From Brucella anthropi ATCC 49188 (GTDB lineage Bacteria > Pseudomonadota > Alphaproteobacteria > Rhizobiales > Rhizobiaceae): 64,000 nucleotides of DNA. A model generated the notes under the pieces. It searched no databases. It was not told the origin of the DNA and was given only the letters and a program-made list of their open reading frames with translations. The DNA lies in assembly GCF_000017405.1 (NCBI RefSeq), contig NC_009667.1, positions 2,404,001 to 2,468,000 of the forward strand, given 5' to 3'. Both the position numbers and the translations under genes were made by a program. Positions 25,369-33,756 of this stretch are shown here, one piece after another. Position 1 is the stretch's first letter. Every line of letters starts with the position of its first letter.

Positions 25369-27009
25369 TCAGGCCCCGGCGTTCTTGTAGCCAAAGCGGT
25401 AGTCGGTCGCGCCACAGCCGAAGTCGTGTTCAACAGACATGCTGAAACCCTGACGCCCGAACGGCTCATCCATGCGCACGCGCGGTGCCTCGTAGCCTTC
25501 CAGATAACCCCAGCGATAGTTCGAGCCTGCCGAAGGTTCGCCAAACAGATGCCAGGCGTTGCCCTGGATCTGGTTCGACTCGATCAGCTCAAATTTACCT
25601 GAAAAGATGTTGACGGTGGAAACCGTCGCGGGCGTGATTGAGGCCAGAAGCTTTTCGGCTTCAGTCAGCTTGTCCGGACCCACCAGCATAATGCGAGCAG
25701 CGTTCGACAGTAACGGATTGCCGTCTAAGCTCTTTTGCTTGCTCATTGCCTTGCGGCCATCACCGACGCTGTCGACGGTAATTGCTGACGGTGTACCGGC
25801 AAGGTTCTTGTGATCCGCGTGGAACACCGACTTTCCATCAGCGAGATTTCCGTTGAAGGCACCCGCATAGAAAGTGACCTCCTCAAACAGCGCGACTGAA
25901 GCGCCATAGCTGGTCAGAAGATCAGAGATTGCGCCCAGATCATCATTGATCAGCATCTGACGGCTGACGTTCAGAGCGATGGCGTAGCTGAACGCCTGTA
26001 CCTGCTCCTTGCCTTCACCGAACGAGCCATATTTGATCTCGCCATTTTCCAACACCTTTTTCAGGAGCGGGAAATCGCCGACCTTAACAGTGGTGTCAGG
26101 ACGGAAGTCACGGAAGTTGCGCTGGCGCGCAAATCGCCGGAACGTTGGCTGGGCAAGCGCATAACGCTGTTCCAATGTCCGATTTACGGCACCCTCGAAG
26201 ATGGTCGGGAAATCAGAGGTCGAGTGCGATGCGCGCGTAAACACATCGTCGATGTCACGCGCGTTCATCATGCGGCGACCACGATAGTTGACACTCTCTG
26301 CCGCGAGGTCGACGAGACCCATGCCCATATACTGGCGAGCCGCTGCGGAAGGACCAGCCTGCGGCGTGGGTGCGCCTAGGCCATAGGCGAGCGCTTCAAT
26401 CTGGGCAGAACGGCGAGTAACAGCCTCATCATTGACCACATCGACGCGTACCCGGCTGTCGGTCGGGCTCTGGCGCTCATTCGAGACCATGTGATCGAGA
26501 AGCAGGCTGCGGAACTGCTCGACGGTCGTGCCAGAACGAACATGCTCGCGACCGAGATCCGGGAAGCCGGAACGGGTGGCCAGATCCTCAATCGTGCTGG
26601 ACCGCTCACGCTCTGCTCGAACGCCCGCTTCAACCGCCGTTTGGACAGACTGATCGACAGGCGGCGCATTGCGCTGTTCATTTTCCATCCGGGTTATATC
26701 CGACCGGACCTGATCGGCCTCAGCCAGAATACCCGCATGTTCCTGCTCGATTGCCCGAACCGCATCTTCATCCAGGTCGTCGGTAATGCGAGCGCGCGTG
26801 GCTTCCGCACGGTCGGTGATTTCTTTCAGCCTCGAACGCAGACCCAGCAAGGCAACGTTGGCACCGATCAGGTGCATTCCGTCAGGCTGTACGAAAGCAC
26901 GATAATCGAGGGATGCTGCATGCGATGGATCTGCGGCGAACAACGCCATTGCCAGACCGACGCAAATAATTGCGGCGACGGTCGCGAAAATGTAACCACC
27001 CTTTTTCAT
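25369..27009 (-). CDS. Major capsid protein, HK97 fold, with unusual hydrophobic N-terminus
   Basis: A 546-residue capsid precursor. Residues about 55-140 form a charged coiled coil (RLKEITDRAEATRARITDDL), the scaffold-like delta domain normally removed by the prohead protease. The C-terminal 300 residues carry HK97-type segments (RPDTTVKVGDFPLLKKVLEN; INDDLGAISDLLTSYGASVA; GSNYRWGYLEGYEAPRVRMD). Oddly, the frame starts with MKKGGYIFATVAAIICVGLA and ends that segment at PSHAA, which looks like a signal peptide; AAGGAA precedes this ATG. A start at Met45 would drop it but has a weak ribosome site. Confidence 0.88.
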   Translation of the reverse strand: MKKGGYIFATVAAIICVGLAMALFAADPSHAASLDYRAFVQPDGMHLIGANVALLGLRSRLKEITDRAEATRARITDDLDEDAVRAIEQEHAGILAEADQVRSDITRMENEQRNAPPVDQSVQTAVEAGVRAERERSSTIEDLATRSGFPDLGREHVRSGTTVEQFRSLLLDHMVSNERQSPTDSRVRVDVVNDEAVTRRSAQIEALAYGLGAPTPQAGPSAAARQYMGMGLVDLAAESVNYRGRRMMNARDIDDVFTRASHSTSDFPTIFEGAVNRTLEQRYALAQPTFRRFARQRNFRDFRPDTTVKVGDFPLLKKVLENGEIKYGSFGEGKEQVQAFSYAIALNVSRQMLINDDLGAISDLLTSYGASVALFEEVTFYAGAFNGNLADGKSVFHADHKNLAGTPSAITVDSVGDGRKAMSKQKSLDGNPLLSNAARIMLVGPDKLTEAEKLLASITPATVSTVNIFSGKFELIESNQIQGNAWHLFGEPSAGSNYRWGYLEGYEAPRVRMDEPFGRQGFSMSVEHDFGCGATDYRFGYKNAGA

Positions 27010-27107
27010 GGTGTGCGTTTCCTTCTATGTACCGGGCAAAACAAGCGCCGTCGCCCTGCAACCCCGGAGAATTGCAGGCGGCAAACTGGAAATGGATGAT
27101 TGCTGAA

Positions 27108-27761
27108 TTAAGCGAGGCGGCAGCTGGCTTCCGCCATTCTCATCCGCGCCGATACCGCAAACGTCGAGAAAGGCTTGCGGTCAACTAAGAGCGGGAACAT
27201 ATCGGCATGATTACGCACCTGCGCGCCGGGATCTGCCGGAACCGTTACGAACGAAATTTCGTTCGGCGTCCAGCGTTCGACGAATACCTTTTCGACTTCG
27301 CCCTTTTTCTGGGCTTCCTCGATACGAATCTTGTCGATGGAATAGCCGACCGATACATTCTTGATGATGCCATCGGAGACAAGGCCGAACATGCGGTCGG
27401 CGCGCTCGTCGATACCAGCTTTTGGAAAACGGATCGACGCTTTACCCTCTCCACCGTCAACCCAGGCCCGCTCGACAACGGCGACCTGTGAGAATGTCGA
27501 CCAGACAGAATGACTATCCAGAACCGGCGCACCTGCATTCATCCGCGACAGGTCGATTGCCTTGTCGCTGACAATCAGGATCTCGTCGAAGGGAACTACC
27601 GTATCCCAACCGGCAAAACGGCGACGACGAACAGTTGCGCCGGTGGTCCATACCAGATCCAGCATTCGCGTTTCGGCATCGACACCGGAAGGCAACAGCC
27701 GGACTTCCTGCATCTGCATGGGCAGACTGTCCGGCATTTTGCGCAGGTTAAGTTTCGTCAT
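27108..27761 (-). CDS. Prohead serine protease
   Basis: A 217-residue HK97/herpesvirus-type maturation protease that trims the capsid precursor. His84 in PVLDSHSVWSTF and Ser137 in KNVSVGYSIDKI match the catalytic residues. MTKLNLRKMPDSL at 27761 is taken as the start because upstream residues lie in the portal gene; the overlap with the portal end is 14 bases. The capsid gene follows. Confidence 0.88.
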   Translation of the reverse strand: MTKLNLRKMPDSLPMQMQEVRLLPSGVDAETRMLDLVWTTGATVRRRRFAGWDTVVPFDEILIVSDKAIDLSRMNAGAPVLDSHSVWSTFSQVAVVERAWVDGGEGKASIRFPKAGIDERADRMFGLVSDGIIKNVSVGYSIDKIRIEEAQKKGEVEKVFVERWTPNEISFVTVPADPGAQVRNHADMFPLLVDRKPFSTFAVSARMRMAEASCRLA

Positions 27762-29280
27762 CGTTTTCGTCCTTCTCAGGAGGATCGTCGGTATCGACGG
27801 GCTGCTGGACTTGACCTGCCTGCGATATGCGGCGTGGATCGCTGTCCAGGATGATGCCGCGCTTGTCGAGCTTGGCATTGTCCGACGCTATTTCATCCAG
27901 CACATCATCAGTGTTTTCACCGGTCTCGGCGATTGCGGAAGACAGCGAGCGGAAACCGGCGCGAACTTCCTTGATCCTGGCATTCACATCTTTCAGCGGG
28001 TCCGCTGAGTAGAAGCGCGGCGGCGACCAATCAACCGCCACTGTCGGGGTGCTGATCTTCCCGGCGAGATAGGCAGCTTCACAGAACCAGTCCCACATCG
28101 GCTGCAACAGCATCGGTATGATGATATGCCATTGCAGCATTGATATCATGCGCCGGAAGCCTTCCAGACCGATCTTGCTCGACGAGTAATTGACCTTGTC
28201 CAGCCGACCAGTCATGAGCGCGTAGGGAACGCGCCAACCAGCTGAGATCGTATGCAGCATCGAAACTTTATAAGGATCGTAGCTGTCGGTTACGGCAGGC
28301 TGTGAGAATTTCATATCTCGACCGCCGACCGCATTGTAGAACATGCCCGGCGTGAACTTTTCGACACGCTGCCCGTGCACATTGTAAATGCCCGGTGTTG
28401 TCGCATCACCATCCTTGCTGGTCAGCGGCATGCCTATCGTGTCGTCTATGTCACCACCTGTCATCACCCCGACAATGCAGGACTCAAGGCGCTTTCTGAC
28501 AAGCTCTGACTGCTCATACTCGGCAAGGTCGAATGTATCGTCCATTGCTGGCGTTCCCCATGGAACGCCCCTGACCTGCGTGCGCTGTTTTTCGAAGACA
28601 TGCGCTATATCAGCTGCCGGAACCGGCTTCGAAACGATGGTCGATTGCGGATCGAAAAAGCTGTTTCCGGGGTGAGATCCAAACATCCAGTAGGCGCGCT
28701 TTCGGCCTATTGCGTCGAACTCGATCCCCTGAATTGCTTTGCCGCCACCGGACAGCACGCCCTCTTTGGTACCATCGAGCAGGTCAGATTCAACGACCTG
28801 CAATTGCAATGGCACAGGAAGTCCATCTTCCAGCCTACGGCGGCGGCGGCGTACTAAACCGTCGCCGCTTTCAAACATTTCCCGAACTGTCAGGGCAACG
28901 ATGCCGTTGAAGTCGAGATCGCCATCAGCATCGCAAACCTTGCTCCATTCCTGGAACAACTTGATTGCTTCCTTGTTTTTCGAGCGCGGGATAATGCCGT
29001 CGCCGATGGCATGACTGACCAGCTCGGAAACTGCTTTCGCCGCATAGGGATTATTGCGGACCAGATCCCGCATACGGTCGCGGAGCTTGCGACCGGCGCG
29101 CGCGATCTCGGCATCTGCCGATGTCGATTTTGCGCGACGACCGGATTTCAGGCGATTGGTTTCCGCACCGGAATAGCTGCGCTGGACAATCTCCATTGCA
29201 GCGCGGTGACGAACACGGCGCAAGCCTGCCTCCGGCGACACATAGCCGATGGCCTTATCAAGAATGTTCCCGATACCCAT
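27748..29280 (-). CDS. Portal protein, lambda gpB family
   Basis: A 510-residue portal subunit, the dodecameric DNA gate at the capsid vertex. Family segments are DLVRNNPYAAKAVSELVSHA, IQGIEFDAIGRKRAYWMFGS, GVPWGTPAMDDTFDLAEYEQ and LMTGRLDKVNYSSSKIGLEG. It follows gpW and the GpA-type terminase, which is the lambda head-gene order. The C-terminus is acidic (DTDDPPEKDENDDET). Confidence 0.94.
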   Translation of the reverse strand: MGIGNILDKAIGYVSPEAGLRRVRHRAAMEIVQRSYSGAETNRLKSGRRAKSTSADAEIARAGRKLRDRMRDLVRNNPYAAKAVSELVSHAIGDGIIPRSKNKEAIKLFQEWSKVCDADGDLDFNGIVALTVREMFESGDGLVRRRRRRLEDGLPVPLQLQVVESDLLDGTKEGVLSGGGKAIQGIEFDAIGRKRAYWMFGSHPGNSFFDPQSTIVSKPVPAADIAHVFEKQRTQVRGVPWGTPAMDDTFDLAEYEQSELVRKRLESCIVGVMTGGDIDDTIGMPLTSKDGDATTPGIYNVHGQRVEKFTPGMFYNAVGGRDMKFSQPAVTDSYDPYKVSMLHTISAGWRVPYALMTGRLDKVNYSSSKIGLEGFRRMISMLQWHIIIPMLLQPMWDWFCEAAYLAGKISTPTVAVDWSPPRFYSADPLKDVNARIKEVRAGFRSLSSAIAETGENTDDVLDEIASDNAKLDKRGIILDSDPRRISQAGQVQQPVDTDDPPEKDENDDET

Positions 29281-29474
29281 TAGTCTAGCGCCGCCAGAAT
29301 GGTGCGAGGACCACGCGATTTACGGGCCCGAAGATCCGCAAGCGCCTCCCGCATATCTTTCAAGGAATGATACTCCACCTCACGGCGGGTTCCGCCTGAG
29401 TGGAAGATGACTTTTTTCGCGCCCGTAAGAATGGCTTCCTCAAGCGCTGCGATCTGATCGTCAATTGAAGCCAC
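29280..29474 (-). CDS. Head-tail joining protein gpW
   Basis: A small gpW-type protein (SIDDQIAALEEAILTGAKKV; YHSLKDMREALADLRARK), 64 residues if it starts at the GTG at 29474, two bases past the terminase stop. A GTG at 29486 would add four residues and overlap the terminase gene. gpW stabilises packaged DNA and prepares the head for tail joining. Its stop overlaps the portal start. Confidence 0.85.
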   Translation of the reverse strand: MASIDDQIAALEEAILTGAKKVIFHSGGTRREVEYHSLKDMREALADLRARKSRGPRTILAALD

Positions 29475-29476
29475 GA

Positions 29477-31294
29477 TTATAACCACTCCGAAGGTGCAAT
29501 TTGTGGAAGGGATGAAACGGGTTTGATTTCCGGTGGTGTCGATAACTCACCCTCTCGGTGCGCCCAATTCGCATTCACCATCTGTCGAGCGGCGAAGGCA
29601 TACACCGTGCAGTCGAGAGCTTCGTGTCGTCGACCCGGCACCGGCACGAATTGCCGGACCGTTTGTCCGCGCGAATATTTGACGACCAGTTGCTCGCCCA
29701 CGAGTTGTTCAAACCAGACATCAGGCAGAGATTTCGAGAAGCGCATGGAACTGGCACGAGCCAGCCGACCGAAAATGTGGCTCTTGATGCCGTCGACGCC
29801 AACGATGAACAGCTTGCCACCCTTCACGGTTGACTTGGATTTCTCAATCCATGGCCGGTTGCCGCCGACGCCCTTGATCGCAAACACGCGCCTGCGAAAC
29901 CGTGGGAATGCATAACGATAGACAGTTTCCATCGTTTCGCCGTCCGAGCTGTCGATGCAGGTGGCATCAACCTTGATCTTGCCGCCGAGCGGATGATCCC
30001 ATTGCGTGCCGAGCGAGACATCCAATTCCGACCAGGTCGTGTGATTGTCGTATCGGCCCCAAATCACCTCATGTCCGAGGGCGTATGGAATGCCCTCTTT
30101 GTCCCAGCCAATGAAGGTGATTTCCAATCGATCATCCTGCACGTCGACGCCTGCGGTGATGATGAGAACCTGAACAGGGATGCCGGTCGTGGCCGTCGCA
30201 TCGTCACCGTCTGGAGTTTCCGCAACCAGGCTGAATTCTTCGGCGCGGCTTGCAAGCTCGATATCATCCAGCTCGTCGGTATTTTCCTTCCAGCCTTGTG
30301 CAAGGATCGTGTTGATGAAGGTTTGAAGCTTCGACGGATCGTTCTTCGCACCGACAAACTCTTTCGCCAACCGGCCCCAAGATGCATTCGGTAGCAGCGA
30401 AATCAGGGCGTTCATCCGAAACCCTGCATGGTCTTTGACTTCCGGCTTCAGCGGCCGCCAGCGACCATTCGCAACCATACCGGGTTTGTGGCGCTCATCG
30501 ATAACCGAGCCGCATTCCCGGCAAACATAGTAAGCTTTCTCCGGCTCACCTTCCGGCCACTGAATGTCTGACCACTGGATCTCATGGAAGTGCCCGCACT
30601 CAGGGCAAGGCACCTCATAAATTCTCTTGTCCGACTGCTCATAGGATTGCAGCACATGGCTGGTTTCCTCATAAACCGGCGTCGACCCCATTACGATCTT
30701 GCGATCCGCAAACGACAGGGTGCGGCGCTCGGCGAGCAGGATCGGCGAACCTTCCTTGGTCGCCGACATGCCATCCGCTTCGTCGATAAACAGGATGCGT
30801 ACATTATGGCGGCGCAGGTTGCGCGGTGCCTTTGCAGCAATGACTTTCAAAAAGCCACCTGGAAAGCGTCGGGAAAGCAGAGTGTTTCTGCCGCCCTCAT
30901 CAACATCGCCGGTCAATAATCCGTTGAGCGCGGGCGAGGCATCAAAGATCGGCTCGACATCCGAAACCATATAGTCGCGACAGTCGGCCTCAGTTGGCAG
31001 AAGCGACAGGATCGGTGACGGATCATTCGAACAGAAACTTGCCATCGCGCTTGTCAGCAGCGTCGTGAAGCCGACGCGAACCGGCTTCACCAGAGTGACA
31101 CGCTCCAACGCGCTATCGCCAATTGCGTCGGCAATCTCGCGCTGCGGGGGCCAGAGCCTCACCCGACCCGTGAGAGATGAAACACCCTCCGGCAGATAAA
31201 CTGTTTGCTCAATCCATTCCGAGAGCTTCAGTTTCGGTGGCGGTGTCAGGGCTTCCCACACCGCCCGCCGCAAGATCGCCAGAGCCGTCGTCAT
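29477..31294 (-). CDS. Terminase large subunit, lambda gpA family
   Basis: A 605-residue packaging ATPase and nuclease. The ATPase part shows LVKPVRVGFTTLLTSAMASF as the adenine/Walker A-like block and RILFIDEADGMS as Walker B. A zinc-knuckle-like CPECGHF...CRECGSV pair lies in the middle, and the nuclease half begins at ITAGVDVQDDRLEITFIGWD. The start MTTALAILRRAVWEALTPP at 31294 is chosen; an in-frame start at 31309 adds five residues. It overlaps the small-subunit gene by 86 bases. Confidence 0.94.
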   Translation of the reverse strand: MTTALAILRRAVWEALTPPPKLKLSEWIEQTVYLPEGVSSLTGRVRLWPPQREIADAIGDSALERVTLVKPVRVGFTTLLTSAMASFCSNDPSPILSLLPTEADCRDYMVSDVEPIFDASPALNGLLTGDVDEGGRNTLLSRRFPGGFLKVIAAKAPRNLRRHNVRILFIDEADGMSATKEGSPILLAERRTLSFADRKIVMGSTPVYEETSHVLQSYEQSDKRIYEVPCPECGHFHEIQWSDIQWPEGEPEKAYYVCRECGSVIDERHKPGMVANGRWRPLKPEVKDHAGFRMNALISLLPNASWGRLAKEFVGAKNDPSKLQTFINTILAQGWKENTDELDDIELASRAEEFSLVAETPDGDDATATTGIPVQVLIITAGVDVQDDRLEITFIGWDKEGIPYALGHEVIWGRYDNHTTWSELDVSLGTQWDHPLGGKIKVDATCIDSSDGETMETVYRYAFPRFRRRVFAIKGVGGNRPWIEKSKSTVKGGKLFIVGVDGIKSHIFGRLARASSMRFSKSLPDVWFEQLVGEQLVVKYSRGQTVRQFVPVPGRRHEALDCTVYAFAARQMVNANWAHREGELSTPPEIKPVSSLPQIAPSEWL

Positions 31295-31943
31295 CGTCCT
31301 TTTCACCAAGCTCTGTAAGTGCCGTGCGAATTTCCTCGTCGATCAGATCGACATCGAAAGTGGTAAGGTGGGGCAACATCTGGCGGCATCTGGATGGAAC
31401 CGCCATCATCACGTTTCGGACCCGTCGGGCTATCGAAACCCATTCGTTGCGAACCTCGGCAATCGGGACCAGCTCCTTACGCATCGCCGCATTTCGGAGT
31501 GCAGCCTGGTCGGCCTGCTCACGCGCCAGTCTGGCGCGTTCGGTTGCGAGCGTATCGACATTATCACCGCCGCGACCTGCCGCGATCCCGCGCAAGTGCT
31601 CGCAGTAAAGCTGGACGGACTTTCGCAGGTCGAAGCGATTCCGACCTGTCTTCACGATGATTCCACGCTCGACGTAGTCGGATATTGCCCGCTTCGAAAC
31701 ACCAAGGATCTCTGCGAGATCTGCCGCCGTTATCTCGGCATCGTTTTCAGGCTTTTCGTCATCCTCGACCGGCTCTTGCTCTGGCAAAAGCGGCTGCGCT
31801 ACCTGATCGACGTGCTTCTTGTGCGATTTGGCAGCAAAGCTGGGGCTGACATTGAACTTTTCCGCTGCCTGCCGGACGGTATGGCCTTCCTCAATGAAGG
31901 CTATGACCTGCTGGCGCAGCTCGTCTGAATACCCTTTGGCCAT
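31209..31943 (-). CDS. Terminase small subunit (Nu1-like) with extra N-terminal HTH
   Basis: A 244-residue DNA-recognition subunit of the terminase. Residues about 65-130 are a Nu1-type winged helix (ITAADLAEILGVSKRAISDY; GRNRFDLRKSVQLYCEHLRG), followed by a coiled segment rich in Arg/Ala (ERARLAREQADQAALRNAAM). The first 40 residues (SDELRQQVIAFIEEGHTVRQ; AAEKFNVSPSFAAK) form a second helix-turn-helix of the IS630-transposase type, unusual for Nu1 proteins. ATG 31943 is used; the longer frame has no family support. Confidence 0.85.
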   Translation of the reverse strand: MAKGYSDELRQQVIAFIEEGHTVRQAAEKFNVSPSFAAKSHKKHVDQVAQPLLPEQEPVEDDEKPENDAEITAADLAEILGVSKRAISDYVERGIIVKTGRNRFDLRKSVQLYCEHLRGIAAGRGGDNVDTLATERARLAREQADQAALRNAAMRKELVPIAEVRNEWVSIARRVRNVMMAVPSRCRQMLPHLTTFDVDLIDEEIRTALTELGEKDDDDGSGDLAAGGVGSPDTATETEALGMD

Positions 31944-32144
31944 GTGATTCCGATTCCATTCAAAGGGCGGTGGAATCCCCCTGTAAAATTTCACAGAGAC
32001 CGAAATCCCGCAGTCGCGCTCACCCGCTCCGGTGATAGACCCGGAAAAGGACCCAATGGAGGGGGAGATGGAGGCAGGATTGGTCGGTCGGGTGCGCCCA
32101 CCCCTCAATCCGCTCATCGGTCGAAGGCGCGCTCGCCCGATCTC

Positions 32145-32714
32145 CTAAGGCAGTAGCTTCTTTAGTGCAGCATCGACACGCTGTTGCAGCAATGGTGCCG
32201 CAGTTCTCACAAATGCCGATTTCGTTGCGCCCTTGGTCATTTCCACCGGTATGAAAACGCCCGATCGGGTGTAGGTGATCCTGGTTCCAGACTTGTTCAG
32301 CCTATGGAAAGCGTGGCCGTAAAACTTTGGAACGTTGACGCGGCCCGGAAAGCGTCCGCCCTTCAGAAACGATCCCGCAAACAACTTCCGCTGACCAAAT
32401 GGCTTTGCGGAAACGCCTGCACGTAGTTCACGAGGCGAAAGATATTTTAGGCGAATATCGCCGCCTCGTGTTGTCATGTCGTATGAGAGTTTGCCCGGTC
32501 GAGCAACGCCCGGATCTCCGATAGCCTTGACGATAGTTTTTCTCGCAAGGCCGGTCTGCTTCGTCAGGTTTCGGACAACTTGCGTTTTCGCCCGGTTGCC
32601 CACCTGATTAACGATGCGAGGGAGAACATTCGGAAATCGCGAATTGAGAACCGCGATCCTTGATCCGAAAAGCGAGAGGTGCTTGTCAGCCCAGTGAGCT
32701 GTGATCGTAGCCAT
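32145..32714 (-). CDS. Minor tail protein Z-like protein
   Basis: A 189-residue basic protein with RIVNQVGNRAKTQVVRNLTK and QTGLARKTIVKAI near the N-terminus, as in the prophage minor tail protein Z family (lambda gpZ), which helps position DNA or finish the tail. Position before the terminase is unusual for gpZ. Confidence 0.7.
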   Translation of the reverse strand: MATITAHWADKHLSLFGSRIAVLNSRFPNVLPRIVNQVGNRAKTQVVRNLTKQTGLARKTIVKAIGDPGVARPGKLSYDMTTRGGDIRLKYLSPRELRAGVSAKPFGQRKLFAGSFLKGGRFPGRVNVPKFYGHAFHRLNKSGTRITYTRSGVFIPVEMTKGATKSAFVRTAAPLLQQRVDAALKKLLP

Positions 32715-32729
32715 GGTAGCAATTCCACG

Positions 32730-32858
32730 TCACTTGCAGGCACTGCTGCTGAAATAGTCATCCATGGTGCAGAAATGCTTTGCGCATCCACTCAGCGCGA
32801 AGATGACCAGCAACAGTGCGATCAGGACAAACAGCCGATTGTCGATGGTTCTGATCAT
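32730..32858 (-). CDS. Tiny lipoprotein at the head of the late operon
   Basis: A 42-residue frame, MIRTIDNRLFVLIALLLVIF followed by ALSGCAKHFC and ending in SSSACK. ALSGC is a clear lipobox, so the mature lipoprotein would be only 18 residues with three Cys. It sits 15 bases before the gpZ-like gene, right after the terminator at 32897-32922. Its place as first late gene is notable. Function unknown; too short for routine gene calling. Confidence 0.62.
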   Translation of the reverse strand: MIRTIDNRLFVLIALLLVIFALSGCAKHFCTMDDYFSSSACK

Positions 32859-32896
32859 TGCCCGACCTTTCAACAAATCCGTTTATCCTTAGTACA

Positions 32897-32922
32897 AAAG
32901 AAAAGAGCGCCTTTCGGCGCTC
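32897..32922 (-). terminator. Strong intrinsic terminator between the NusG-like gene and the late operon
   Basis: On the minus strand GAGCGCC-GAAA-GGCGCTC is followed by TTTTCTTTT. The seven-bp stem with a GAAA tetraloop is followed at once by the small lipoprotein and all late genes. The leader 32923-33093 has no gene; no promoter was assigned there with confidence. Confidence 0.85.
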
Positions 32923-33093
32923 ATCGTTCGGCAAAATTTGGACATGGCTTACGCACTGACCCTGAATCGATGTCTCTGGATTGAGACTGTCAGAGCGGGG
33001 TCCGAGCGTGGCCACCTCAGGAACTTGTCCCCACGTGCTACCGTGTATTGAGGATCACTATCTAAACCGGATCATCCCGTGAGCAGATTACGC

Positions 33094-33756
33094 TCACAAC
33101 GGTTCGAGAATTGCAATAGGCACCGTCATGGCAACTGGTCTGCCCATGATTGAAACCTCGATCACGACCAGACCATTACCCTTTGTGCCACCCGAAACCA
33201 GTTCTGCACGGCAACCGGCAAAAGGACCATCGGCAACGCGTGCCCATTTCACCCCGATAAACTTGCGGTGAAAATGCTCGTAATCGTACTGACCATCTTC
33301 GGCTTTCGCTCTGAAAACAAAGACTTTTTCAGCACTAACCAGAAATGGCGTTTCATAGCCACCAAGGATCGAAACAACATTTTCGAAGCTCAGTAGACCA
33401 GCAAGGCACTCGTTCGAAATCATGCATCGTGCAAGCACATAACCATTCATGACCGGCTGTTTTTTCGCCGGTATCTCCCGTCCTTGCCTGCGAATCTTTG
33501 GCCCCATTTTCATGGGGACAAGTACTTCGATATTTTCTTTTCCGAGCGCTTCCCGCACCGAAAGTTCGCGTCCTGACATCACCTGAAGCACCAGCCAAGG
33601 AGAATCATCGCCCACGCGATTCGCTGCCGCAGCCCTCATCCGCGCGACCCTGCGGCGCTCTGCCAGCACCTTGTCGATAGCGCAAGCCTGCTCGAATGTC
33701 GGCTGTCTGGAGAAAGCGTCTGCAATCTGCTTTGCGTCAATTGCCATCATTTTCAC
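33094..33756 (-). CDS. NusG-family protein, probable phage antiterminator
   Basis: A 220-residue NusG paralogue. After a basic N-terminal extension of about 50 residues comes an NGN domain (SPWLVLQVMSGRELSVREAL; MNGYVLARCMI, FENVVSILGG) and a KOW-type C-terminal domain (VKWARVADGPFAGCRAELVS). NusG proteins bind RNA polymerase and change pausing and termination. Here the gene is the last before the terminator at 32897-32922 and the late operon, the place of lambda Q, so late antitermination is inferred. The GTG at 33756 has AGGGG at good spacing; ATG 33750 or 33747 are alternatives. Confidence 0.82.
   Translation of the reverse strand: MKMMAIDAKQIADAFSRQPTFEQACAIDKVLAERRRVARMRAAAANRVGDDSPWLVLQVMSGRELSVREALGKENIEVLVPMKMGPKIRRQGREIPAKKQPVMNGYVLARCMISNECLAGLLSFENVVSILGGYETPFLVSAEKVFVFRAKAEDGQYDYEHFHRKFIGVKWARVADGPFAGCRAELVSGGTKGNGLVVIEVSIMGRPVAMTVPIAILEPL

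Noticed and set aside
32758..33015. 85-codon minus-strand frame near the late operon leader
   Set aside because: It crosses the intrinsic terminator and competes with the lipoprotein frame, which has a lipobox; no coding signal seen.
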